A stretch of 64,000 bases of DNA from Hyphomicrobiaceae bacterium. Its GTDB lineage: Bacteria; Pseudomonadota; Alphaproteobacteria; Rhizobiales; Hyphomicrobiaceae. Where the stretch lies: assembly GCA_041397645.1 (NCBI GenBank), contig JAWKWE010000005.1:248001-312000 (forward strand), read 5' to 3'. Position numbers and translations under genes: made by a program. This document shows, piece by piece, positions 25,963-33,287 of this stretch. The notes beneath the pieces were generated by a model that had not been told where the DNA came from, ran no database searches, and saw only the letters and a list, made by a program, of their open reading frames with translations. Positions within the stretch are counted from its first letter, which is position 1, and each line of letters begins with the position of its first letter.

Positions 25963-27096
25963 TCAATCGCCCTCCGATGGGGGAATGGACTGTGCTTCCC
26001 AGCCTGAGGACTGCGCACCCTCCTGGTTCGAGGGGGGCGCTGCTGGGGGCGGTGCAGCCGTAGTTGAGCCGGTGGTAATCGGCTGGGACTTTCCGGTTTC
26101 GGCCTTCTGATCGGCCGCCGTCGTGGTCGGGACGAACTCGGCTTCCTTGCACGAGCAACCGTTAACGTATTCCTTGCGATAGCGAAATGCCGACTTCAGC
26201 TTCGTGTAGGGGTCGCTGGTTTGGAGCGCAACAGCCTGATCCATGGTGCCGCCGGGATTACGGTAGTAATAGAGCTGCGCGGGCGCGGCGCACTTCGACG
26301 AGCAAACCTCCGCATCCTGCGCAAAGTGGCTCGGCAGCGTGGAGAAGCTAACTGGAAAATAGTAGCCGTCGCACAGACGCACGCAGACCGTTCGATAGGT
26401 TTCTCCCGTTGAGCCATAGGGCGTCCAGTTGTTGGTGCTGATCTCGCCTTCCTCGCTCCACATACCGCTGTTGTCGCGGCGGCGTGCCTGGTCGGCGTAA
26501 TTGGCGCCGCAATTGTTGCGGGCAAGCTCGCGGATAATGTCGTCCTGATAGCTGCGGCCGGAGGCCAGATCTTGACGCTGGGCTTCAAGCTCCGCCAGAC
26601 GGCGTTTTGAAACCTCGACCTGCTTGGCGAGCTCCTTACACTGGGGCGTGTTGCGGAACGAGCGGGTGAATAGGAACGTCTCGTAACAATTGGCGTCAAG
26701 TTTGCTGGCGCCGACATTGAAGGCCCGATCGACCTGATTGCGCTCAGCCTCGACCTGCGCAAGCGCATCACGCGACTGGCTGCCCTTCTGGCCTTCTTGA
26801 ACGAGGCGCTGCTCGAGCTGGAGACAAATCGGGTTCCTTGTCGCCCAATTGGTTCCATCGGGCCCTGGTTGAGGCTGGGCCTGGGGCGCTGGAGCAGGCG
26901 GCGGCTGGCGATAGACTGGCTCACGCGGAACTGGACGGGCCGGCTCATCGTTGCCACCGAAAGGCCACCAGCTTTGCGCATGGGCAGGCGCAAGCGCACC
27001 TGCGAGCGCTACGATGCCAATCGCCAGCGAACCTACGACGCCAAGGCCGACGGGAGCGGCGCGACGGCGCAGGGTCACATGCCCGCGCCGGATCAT
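25963..27096 (-). CDS. DUF2865 periplasmic protein
   Basis: About 377 residues from ATG 27096, chosen because it starts a standard signal peptide (IRRGHVTLRRRAAPVG then a hydrophobic core ending APAHA); the frame opens at 27183. Proline-rich linker (about 45-75), coiled coil (about 85-190: EQRLVQEGQKGSQSRDALAQ, KQVEVSKRRLAELEAQRQDL), then the cysteine-rich DUF2865 core with TYRTVCVRLCDGYYFPVSFS, DAEVCSSKC and VNGCSCKEAEFVP. Function unknown; widespread in Hyphomicrobiales. The Cys-rich C-terminal core suggests disulfides. Confidence 0.85.
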   Translation of the reverse strand: MIRRGHVTLRRRAAPVGLGVVGSLAIGIVALAGALAPAHAQSWWPFGGNDEPARPVPREPVYRQPPPAPAPQAQPQPGPDGTNWATRNPICLQLEQRLVQEGQKGSQSRDALAQVEAERNQVDRAFNVGASKLDANCYETFLFTRSFRNTPQCKELAKQVEVSKRRLAELEAQRQDLASGRSYQDDIIRELARNNCGANYADQARRRDNSGMWSEEGEISTNNWTPYGSTGETYRTVCVRLCDGYYFPVSFSTLPSHFAQDAEVCSSKCAAPAQLYYYRNPGGTMDQAVALQTSDPYTKLKSAFRYRKEYVNGCSCKEAEFVPTTTAADQKAETGKSQPITTGSTTAAPPPAAPPSNQEGAQSSGWEAQSIPPSEGD

Positions 27097-27404
27097 GCCC
27101 GGCTTCCCATCATCTTGCGGCGATTGCAGTTCGTTGGCGCTCAAATGGCGTCCTCCAGATGCGGCAACAAAGGCTCGTCCCAAGGCTTTGGGAGATCCCC
27201 CGCTTCACAAACAGACTTAGAGTGCAGCCAATAGGGGGTCAATGAGGAGCAAATGCGGCTTTTGGCGTTTTTCCAGTGCCTTGAGCGCCTTGACGCGGCA
27301 GGAATTGGCAGCCGATAAGGCCCGTTGCGGATTTGGCGGCGCCGAGGTGATGTAAGGCGGCGGCATACGTCCATGCGGATTTCAAACAACGTCCGAGGTT
27401 GCCC
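27097..27404. other. Intergenic between DUF2865 gene and cysS
   Basis: No gene or clear hairpin recognised. Divergent promoters are expected here. Confidence 0.4.
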
Positions 27405-28787
27405 GTGGTTTTGAGGCTCTACAACACGTTGACGCGCCAGAAGGGTGAGTTCCGGCCCATCGATCCCGATAACGTGCGCATGTACGTCTGCGGTCCTACC
27501 GTTTACGACTACGCCCACATCGGAAACGCGCGCCCTGTGATCGTGTTTGACGTGCTGTTCCGTCTGTTGCGACACATCTACGGCCCCGAACACGTTACCT
27601 ACGTGCGCAACATCACCGACGTGGACGACAAGATCAACGCGCGGGCGGCCGAGCGCTATCCCGATCTTGCCCCTGAAATCGCCATCCGAAAATTGACCGA
27701 GGAGACGGCGGCGCAATTCCACAAGGACATCGCCGCTCTTGGTGTGCTCCCGCCGACCGTTGAACCGCGCGCGACCGAGCACATCATCGAAATGGTCGAG
27801 CTGTGCGACGCACTGGTGAAGAACGGCCATGCGTATGTCGCTGCCGACCATGTGCTGTTTGATGTTTCCTCCATGCCAGACTACGGCCGACTGTCGAACC
27901 GCTCGCTGGAGGAGATGGAGGCAGGCGCACGGGTCGAGGTGGCTCCCTACAAGAAAGGCCCGATGGACTTCGTGCTGTGGAAGCCGTCGAAGCCCGGCGA
28001 ACCGGCGTGGCCTTCACCGGCAGGTATCAAGGTGCCGGGGCGTCCCGGCTGGCACATCGAATGCTCGGCGATGTCTTGGAAGCACTTGGGCAAGGTGTTC
28101 GATATTCACGGCGGCGGCATCGACCTGACCTTCCCGCACCATGAAAACGAAATCGCACAGTCGCGCTGCGCGCACGGCACGCACGTGATGGCAAACGTGT
28201 GGATGCACAACGGCTTCCTGCAGGTGGAAGGCGAGAAGATGTCCAAGTCGCTCGGCAACTTCATCACTATTCATGAGTTGCTTGGAGACGGATGGCCCGG
28301 AGAGGTGCTGCGCTTGAACATGCTGCGCACGCACTATCGTCAGCCTATCGACTGGACCAAGAAGGGCCTGGAAGAGAGTGCCCGTATCCTTGATGTCTGG
28401 AAACCTGCAATCGACGCAAGCACTGACACGGTTCCCGCCCCCTCTGTGATTGAAGTCTTGAGCGATGACCTCAATACACCCGCCGCGATTGCAGAGCTTC
28501 ACAAGTTGGCCAATGCAGGGGGATCGACGCTCGGCGATACGCTGCGCTTCCTTGGGTTTTCTGGGGAAACGTTACGCGCAAAGGCCGAAAAGCAGGCGGA
28601 AGTCGCGGGCGCTATGGCCGACCGCGTGGCCCCGCTGATCGCAGCACGTCTCGACGCGCGCAAGCGCAAGGACTTTGCCGAAAGTGACCGTATTCGCGAT
28701 GAACTTGCCGCCATGGGCGTCGCGCTGAAGGATTCGAAGGACCCCAAGACCGGCGAGATCGTCACGACATGGGAGGTTGCGCGGTGA
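27405..28787 (+). CDS. cysS: Cysteinyl-tRNA synthetase
   Basis: About 460 residues. Class I signatures: zinc and HIGH region MYVCGPTVYDYAHIGNARP, HIECSAMSWKHLG and HGGGIDLTFPHHENEIAQS (zinc ligands), KMSKSLGNF (KMSKS). The C-terminal anticodon-binding domain ends GEIVTTWEVAR. GTG 27405 is chosen because GAGG lies six bases upstream; TTG 27399 is in frame and possible. The last 36 bases are repeated about 160 bases downstream on the far side of a palindromic element. Confidence 0.95.
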   Translation: MVLRLYNTLTRQKGEFRPIDPDNVRMYVCGPTVYDYAHIGNARPVIVFDVLFRLLRHIYGPEHVTYVRNITDVDDKINARAAERYPDLAPEIAIRKLTEETAAQFHKDIAALGVLPPTVEPRATEHIIEMVELCDALVKNGHAYVAADHVLFDVSSMPDYGRLSNRSLEEMEAGARVEVAPYKKGPMDFVLWKPSKPGEPAWPSPAGIKVPGRPGWHIECSAMSWKHLGKVFDIHGGGIDLTFPHHENEIAQSRCAHGTHVMANVWMHNGFLQVEGEKMSKSLGNFITIHELLGDGWPGEVLRLNMLRTHYRQPIDWTKKGLEESARILDVWKPAIDASTDTVPAPSVIEVLSDDLNTPAAIAELHKLANAGGSTLGDTLRFLGFSGETLRAKAEKQAEVAGAMADRVAPLIAARLDARKRKDFAESDRIRDELAAMGVALKDSKDPKTGEIVTTWEVAR

Positions 28788-28807
28788 GGTCTGCCTGCGC
28801 CCTCCCA

Positions 28808-28908
28808 TTGTCATCCTCGGCCTTGTGCCGAGGATCCATTCATCGACTTACTTCCAGCGTCAGCTCTTGTGGCCTGATGGATCCCAGGGACACGCCCTGG
28901 GATGACAG
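28808..28908. repeat. Composite palindromic repeat element after cysS
   Basis: Two strong hairpins in tandem: ATCCTCGGCC/GGCCGAGGAT-type at 28813-28835 and ATCCCAGGG/CCCTGGGAT at 28881-28903, with matching outer ends TGTCATCC (28809-28816) and GGGATGACA (28899-28907), so the whole unit is also an inverted repeat. The sequence type TGTCATCCTCGG...GGGATGACA resembles palindromic intergenic repeats dispersed in alphaproteobacterial genomes. Only one copy is in the window. Confidence 0.75.
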
Positions 28909-28913
28909 TTATG

Positions 28914-28951
28914 GCGGTGAGATCGAGGCTACCTGGGAGGTTGCTCGGTGA
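28914..28951 (+). repeat. Direct repeat of the cysS 3' end
   Basis: GGTGAGATCGAGGCTACC followed by TGGGAGGTTGCTCGGTGA repeats cysS positions 28752-28787 with a few substitutions and a small indel. It encodes GEIEATWEVAR plus stop, against GEIVTTWEVAR plus stop in cysS. Its TGA overlaps the GTG start of the next gene. Confidence 0.8.
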
Positions 28952-29220
28952 GTAGTGCGTCGCTTGCTGTCGTTGCAAAGGCAATGATACTTGCCGCCGC
29001 GGGCTACTACTTAGGATTGATCCTCGTTGGCGCGAATGTCGGCGCAAAGTACGCGCGTGAGGAGGCATTAAATGAGCCGGATTTGCCAAGAAAAATGGTT
29101 TGGGCCGCCGCCGCTTTGACATGGTTCCTGCATTTGCTTTCCGGAGCTATCGTAGTGCTGTTCATATGCTTTGCGGTTTGGTGGCTTGATGTGAGTTCTT
29201 GGGGTGACATTTGGCAATGA
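28948..29220 (+). CDS. Small two-helix membrane protein, function unknown
   Basis: 90 residues: helix 1 about 10-32 (AKAMILAAAGYYLGLILVGA), a charged loop (KYAREEALNEPDLPRK), helix 2 about 50-79 (AAALTWFLHLLSGAIVVLFI), Trp-rich C-terminus. No family recognised. Start GTG 28948 overlaps the duplicated cysS stop (GTGA) and follows GGGAGG at 28935-28940. Its stop overlaps the ATG of the GNAT gene, which supports real translation. Before the palindromic element arrived it was probably coupled directly to cysS. Confidence 0.72.
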   Translation: MSSASLAVVAKAMILAAAGYYLGLILVGANVGAKYAREEALNEPDLPRKMVWAAAALTWFLHLLSGAIVVLFICFAVWWLDVSSWGDIWQ

Positions 29221-29720
29221 CAGACTATCCCCTTCGCCCGTTTCTACCCGCCGACACCATGGCGTTGCGTGATCTGTTCGCTCAATCGATCGAGGAGTTG
29301 ACGCAGGACGACTACGACGAGGATCAGCGGCTCGCTTGGATTTCGCTCGCCGAGGATGCCGCCGCATTCGGCAGGAGGCTTGCGGGCGCCACGACGCTCG
29401 TCATTCATGTCGAAGGTGAATACCTCGGATTTGCTTCGCTGAAGGACAACAAGGTGCTGGACATGCTGTACGTCCATCCCCACCACGCAGGTGAGGGTGT
29501 GGCGACCGCCCTGTGCGACGCCCTCGAAAAGATCGCGGCGGCGCGCGGGGCCGAGGCCATTGCCACCGATGCGAGCGAGACGGCGATCTTATTTTTCGAG
29601 GGTCGCGGCTATGCGCCGGTGCGGCGAAACTCGGTTCCGGTCGGAGACTTATGGCTGACCAACACGACCATGACCAAGCCCCTCAAGGCGCAAGATGCAC
29701 CCAAGTCCAAGGCGCACTGA
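29217..29720 (+). CDS. GNAT-family N-acetyltransferase
   Basis: 167 residues. Motif A region VLDMLYVHPHHAGEGVATAL corresponds to the acetyl-CoA pyrophosphate loop (Q/RxxGxG/A form, here HAGEGVA), followed by LCDALEKIAAARG and a C-terminal FFEGRGYAPVRRNSV typical of YafP-like GNATs. Substrate unknown. The ATG overlaps the stop of the small membrane protein gene (ATGA). Confidence 0.86.
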   Translation: MTDYPLRPFLPADTMALRDLFAQSIEELTQDDYDEDQRLAWISLAEDAAAFGRRLAGATTLVIHVEGEYLGFASLKDNKVLDMLYVHPHHAGEGVATALCDALEKIAAARGAEAIATDASETAILFFEGRGYAPVRRNSVPVGDLWLTNTTMTKPLKAQDAPKSKAH

Positions 29721-29781
29721 AAAGAAACGCTAGTAAAATTGCGACACGTTGCCCGGAAATCGGTGAAATTTACGCCTTGAG

Positions 29782-29840
29782 CCGTCCGGCGTGTTAACGC
29801 AAAGCCCGTAAAATAGTCGCGTCCCCTCTGGGCCGGACGG
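29782..29840 (+). promoter_or_regulatory. Inverted repeat in the cimA leader
   Basis: Arms CCGTCCGGC (29782-29790) and GCCGGACGG (29832-29840) pair perfectly across a 41-base loop, about 80 bases before the cimA start. Could be a leader structure or protein site; no ORF for a leader peptide was recognised. Confidence 0.35.
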
Positions 29841-29919
29841 AAGAGCGCAACCCGCGTATCCGGCAGCCCATCCTGGCGATGGGACGTGCCGCTCAAAGAA
29901 AAGTAGTTTCGAGACCGCT

Positions 29920-31542
29920 ATGTCGAAGGACCGCCTCTACCTGTTCGATACAACTCTGCGCGACGGTGCGCAGACTACGGGGGTCGATTTCTCGATTGCC
30001 GACAAGCGGCGCATTATCACCGTGCTTGACGATCTGGGTCTCGATTACATCGAGGGCGGCTATCCGGGGTCCAATCCTACGGACACCGAACTGTTCTCGC
30101 AGGCGCCCAAACTCCAGTCGGCGCGGTTCACCGCCTTTGGCATGACCAAGCGGGCAGGGCGATCCGTCTCCAACGATCCTGGCTTGCAGGCAACGTTGCA
30201 GGCCAAGTCGGACAGCATCTGTCTCGTCGCCAAGTCGTGGGATTATCACGTGCGCGTGGCGCTAGGCATTTCCAACGAGGAAAACCTCGAAAGCGTCGCG
30301 CAATCGGTTGAGGCCATTCGCGAGACGCAGCGCGAGGCAATGATCGACTGCGAGCATTTCTTCGACGGCTACAAGGGCAATCGCGACTACGCGCTGGCTG
30401 TTGCCAAGACGGCATACGAAGCAGGCGCGCGCTGGATCGTTCTGTGCGACACCAACGGTGGCACGCTGCCTCACGAGGTGGAACGCATCGTTACCGATGT
30501 GACCAGGCACGTGCCGGGTGCGAACCTGGGCATCCACACTCATAACGATACCGAGAACGCCGTCGCCAACACATTGATGGCGGTACGCGCTGGATGCCGT
30601 CAGATCCAGGGAACGTTGAACGGTCTTGGAGAGCGTTGCGGCAACGCCAACATGACCTCCATCATCCCGACGTTGCTGCTGAAGAGCGAATTCGCGGACG
30701 CTTTCGAAACGCGCGTCACGCCTGAGCGCCTGCGCGTGCTAACTCATGCAAGCCGGGTCCTGGACGAAATTCTCAATGCCGCGCCCAATCGCCATGCGCC
30801 TTATGTCGGCGAAAGCGCGTTCGCGACAAAAGCGGGAATTCACGCGTCGGCGTTGCTCAAGGATCCGCAAACCTATGAGCACGTCGCCCCCGAAAGCGTC
30901 GGCAACGAGCGCCGCATCCTTGTGTCCAAACAGGGCGGGCGCTCCTCCATCCTATCGTCACTCGATAAACTCGGCATCACAGCCGACAAGGACGATCCAA
31001 AGATCGCCGCACTTCTGGAAGAAGTGCGGTTGCGCGAAGATCAAGGCTATGCCTACGAAGCGGCCGAGGCCTCCTTCGAGCTGCTTGCCCGGCGGATGCT
31101 GGAGACGGTGCCGCGCTACTTCTCGGTAGAAAATTTCCGAGTCATGGTTGAGCGCCGTCACAACGCGGTCGGCAAGCTCGTGACGGTTTCCGAGGCCACC
31201 GTGAAGGTCTCGATTGCTGGCGAAAGCCAGCCACTGTGGTCGGTGGGCGAGGGTAATGGCCCGGTCAATGCGCTCGATACGGCATTGCGCCGCGATCTGG
31301 GCCGATACCAGAAGCACATCGAAAATGTGGAGTTGGTCGACTATAAAGTTCGCATCCTGACGCAGACGGGCGCGCACGGCACGCAGGCGGTGACCCGCGT
31401 TCTGGTGGAAAGCCACGACACGGAAACAGGCGAGCGTTGGACGACGGTCGGTGTATCGCCCAACATCATCGATGCGAGTTTCGAGGCGCTGCTGGACTCG
31501 ATCAATTTCAAGCTCCTGAAGGACAAGGCCGAGGTGGTCTGA
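29920..31542 (+). CDS. cimA: (R)-citramalate synthase
   Basis: 540 residues. HMGL-like TIM barrel at the N-terminus: YLFDTTLRDGAQTTGVDFS, DYIEGGYPGSNPTD, LCDTNGGTLPHEVERI, GIHTHNDTENAVANTL (metal-binding HxH), GTLNGLGERCGNANM. The GAGARW region and C-terminal LeuA-type regulatory domain (about 400-530) are present. CimA joins pyruvate and acetyl-CoA to make citramalate, a threonine-independent route to isoleucine. The YIEGGYPGSNPTD signature and length favour CimA over 2-isopropylmalate synthase. Confidence 0.93.
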   Translation: MSKDRLYLFDTTLRDGAQTTGVDFSIADKRRIITVLDDLGLDYIEGGYPGSNPTDTELFSQAPKLQSARFTAFGMTKRAGRSVSNDPGLQATLQAKSDSICLVAKSWDYHVRVALGISNEENLESVAQSVEAIRETQREAMIDCEHFFDGYKGNRDYALAVAKTAYEAGARWIVLCDTNGGTLPHEVERIVTDVTRHVPGANLGIHTHNDTENAVANTLMAVRAGCRQIQGTLNGLGERCGNANMTSIIPTLLLKSEFADAFETRVTPERLRVLTHASRVLDEILNAAPNRHAPYVGESAFATKAGIHASALLKDPQTYEHVAPESVGNERRILVSKQGGRSSILSSLDKLGITADKDDPKIAALLEEVRLREDQGYAYEAAEASFELLARRMLETVPRYFSVENFRVMVERRHNAVGKLVTVSEATVKVSIAGESQPLWSVGEGNGPVNALDTALRRDLGRYQKHIENVELVDYKVRILTQTGAHGTQAVTRVLVESHDTETGERWTTVGVSPNIIDASFEALLDSINFKLLKDKAEVV

Positions 31543-31648
31543 ACTTGCGCGCCTGCGAGATGCGGCATCCGTCGCGCGAACTATGGGCACCTCTGCCGGG
31601 ACGGGTTAAGGTCTGCTGGTCTTTTGGTGAACTTTGGGAGTAGGAACG

Positions 31649-32194
31649 ATGACCACCCTCCGCCTAGGCAGCGCGCTCGCGGCGGTCGCAGCGGCGGCCA
31701 TGATCAGTCCGGCATTCGCAGTGGATGAGCAGCCGGCTGCAACGCCTTATCCGTTGGACGCCATTCCTGAGAAGCTGCCATTCGCAGAACCCTATGGGCT
31801 GCCGATCTCCGTCACGACTGCACAGCGCTTGCTGCAGGAAGCCGTTTCGGAGGCGACGAAACACGGTTGGCCGTTGAGTATTGCCGTTGTCGATAGCGGT
31901 GGAACGCTGGTCGCATTCCTGCGCATGGATAGCGCCAATCTGGCGTCGGCAGACATTGCCATCGCCAAGGCCGTTTCGGCTGTGAAATTCCGCAGACCCA
32001 CGAAGGTTTTCGAAGAGGCCATTCAGAAAAAATCGTTCAACTACCTGACGACTTTGCCAAGTGTCGTCGCCTCGCGCGGTGGTATTCCGCTGCTGGACAA
32101 GGGCGCCGTTGTCGGAGCCATCGGATGTTCAGGTGGAACAGGCTCTCAAGACGAGGCCGTCTGCGCGGCTGCGGTGGCCAGTTTGTCTCGCTGA
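31649..32194 (+). CDS. GlcG/HbpS-like (DUF336) exported protein
   Basis: About 181 residues from ATG 31649, preceded by GGGAGTAGGAACG. Signal peptide (LRLGSALAAVAAAAMISPAFA), then the HbpS/GlcG domain: ITAQRLLQEAV-like helix, PLSIAVVDSGGTLVAFLRMD, ASADIAIAKAVSAVKFRRPT, and GGIPLLDKGAVVGAIGCSGG. HbpS of Streptomyces binds haem and signals redox stress; homologues occur near redox enzymes. Convergent with soxZ, so probably part of the sulfur locus. Ligand unproven. Confidence 0.86.
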   Translation: MTTLRLGSALAAVAAAAMISPAFAVDEQPAATPYPLDAIPEKLPFAEPYGLPISVTTAQRLLQEAVSEATKHGWPLSIAVVDSGGTLVAFLRMDSANLASADIAIAKAVSAVKFRRPTKVFEEAIQKKSFNYLTTLPSVVASRGGIPLLDKGAVVGAIGCSGGTGSQDEAVCAAAVASLSR

Positions 32195-32258
32195 GGCTCT
32201 TTCTCGCTGACAGTCTTTCACCCACACAGCCTTTCAGGCAGAGAGAGGCTGGCTGTCT

Positions 32259-32588
32259 TCAAACAACATTTAGCGGCGCGGTTTCGATCAGGGTCGTGCC
32301 TTCGTCATCTGTCCAGGCAAACTCGAACGTTCCGGGCCCGGGCACCTTCAAAGAAAATGCGATGAAGGGATTGGCGGAAATTCCAGGCCCCAGCTCGGCG
32401 CGGAAGACTTCCTGATCGGCATACTTGGCGACGAAGCTGTTGATGATATCGCGCGGGATCGGCTTGCCTTCACGGTCTTTGCGATTACCCGTTTCCATCA
32501 CGTGAGTGACAAGCGTGCGCACCTCGATGATCTCGCCAGCGCGTGCGCTCTCGGGGATCTTTATCCGCGGCTTGGTTGCTGGCGCCAT
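32259..32588 (-). CDS. soxZ: Sulfur-oxidation carrier subunit SoxZ
   Basis: 109 residues, typical SoxZ: PRIKIPESARAGEIIEVRTL, THVMETGNRKDREGKPIPRD, then a beta-sandwich ending with FEFAWTDDEGTTLIET. SoxZ pairs with SoxY to form the carrier holding sulfur intermediates in thiosulfate oxidation. No signal peptide; it is co-exported with SoxY. GAGGAG lies seven bases before the ATG, 15 bases after soxY. Confidence 0.93.
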   Translation of the reverse strand: MAPATKPRIKIPESARAGEIIEVRTLVTHVMETGNRKDREGKPIPRDIINSFVAKYADQEVFRAELGPGISANPFIAFSLKVPGPGTFEFAWTDDEGTTLIETAPLNVV

Positions 32589-32603
32589 GCAATGCTCCTC
32601 AGA

Positions 32604-33104
32604 TCAGCTCGAACATCCGCCGATAGTAACCTTTACGGTCGAGCTGCCGACGGCCAACGTGCCATTCGACAGGACTGCTAACGCGATGACATCCTGTGTC
32701 TTGGCGAGACGCATCCGGCTTTGCACCTTAGCGATGCCATTTAGGGGCGACAGGTGAAAGCTGGCGACGCGGGCCACGGGATTGGCGGTCGACAGCAGAT
32801 GGATGGTCTTAACGTAGTCTTCCGGGGTCATCGGGCTGTCGACCGTGATCGTCACAGGCACGAAGTTGCCGTTCTCGGCAATTTCAGGAAGCTCAAGGGT
32901 CACCTTGCCTTCGAGCGGTGTTCCGCCAGCCGTAAGCATGGCGTAAGCTTCTTCGAAGATCTTGCTGCGCTCCATCGCCTGTGGCGCTGCGTCCTGTGCA
33001 GCAGCGAGCAGCGGATGCAGAAACATGGCTGCACCGCCCGTGATCAGCAGGCTTCTACGATTCAGGACGCTGATCGTTAGGTGCACTTTAGCGTTCGTCG
33101 TCAT
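32604..33104 (-). CDS. soxY: Sulfur-oxidation carrier subunit SoxY (atypical GGCSS tail)
   Basis: About 166 residues from ATG 33104. Twin-arginine signal (LNRRSLLITGGAAMF), beta-sandwich (ENGNFVPVTITVDSPM; KTIHLLSTANPVARVASF), and a C-terminal swinging arm VKVTIGGCSS. The substrate-carrying cysteine is present, but the usual GGCGG is GGCSS: the two residues after Cys are Ser, which may alter arm flexibility. Forms SoxYZ with the next gene. SoxXA, SoxB and SoxCD are not in this window. Divergent from fccB. Confidence 0.92.
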   Translation of the reverse strand: MTTNAKVHLTISVLNRRSLLITGGAAMFLHPLLAAAQDAAPQAMERSKIFEEAYAMLTAGGTPLEGKVTLELPEIAENGNFVPVTITVDSPMTPEDYVKTIHLLSTANPVARVASFHLSPLNGIAKVQSRMRLAKTQDVIALAVLSNGTLAVGSSTVKVTIGGCSS

Positions 33105-33154
33105 GCGAGATTTGCGCCGACCTCCCCGTTTGGCCGCCAACCTGCTTTATCTGC

Positions 33155-33169
33155 CTTATAGAACATAAG
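33155..33169. promoter_or_regulatory. Dyad CTTAT-5-ATAAG between soxY and fccB
   Basis: CTTATAGAACATAAG is a 5-bp perfect inverted repeat in the A/T-rich divergent region (33105-33287). Candidate operator for the sulfur genes; the regulator is unknown. Confidence 0.35.
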
Positions 33170-33287
33170 TTTGCGTTGTCTCTAGTTACAAAGGATTTAT
33201 TTCCTGACAAAATAGAGGCACGAGGCGGTCCATTGCTTGCGGCTGCCTACGCACCAAAAAACAAATCCAGGGAGCGAGGGTTTCGAG

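Noticed and set aside
28808..28908. Palindromic element as a CRISPR unit or small RNA
   Set aside because: Only one unit, two different hairpins and no spacer array; it fits a dispersed palindromic repeat better.
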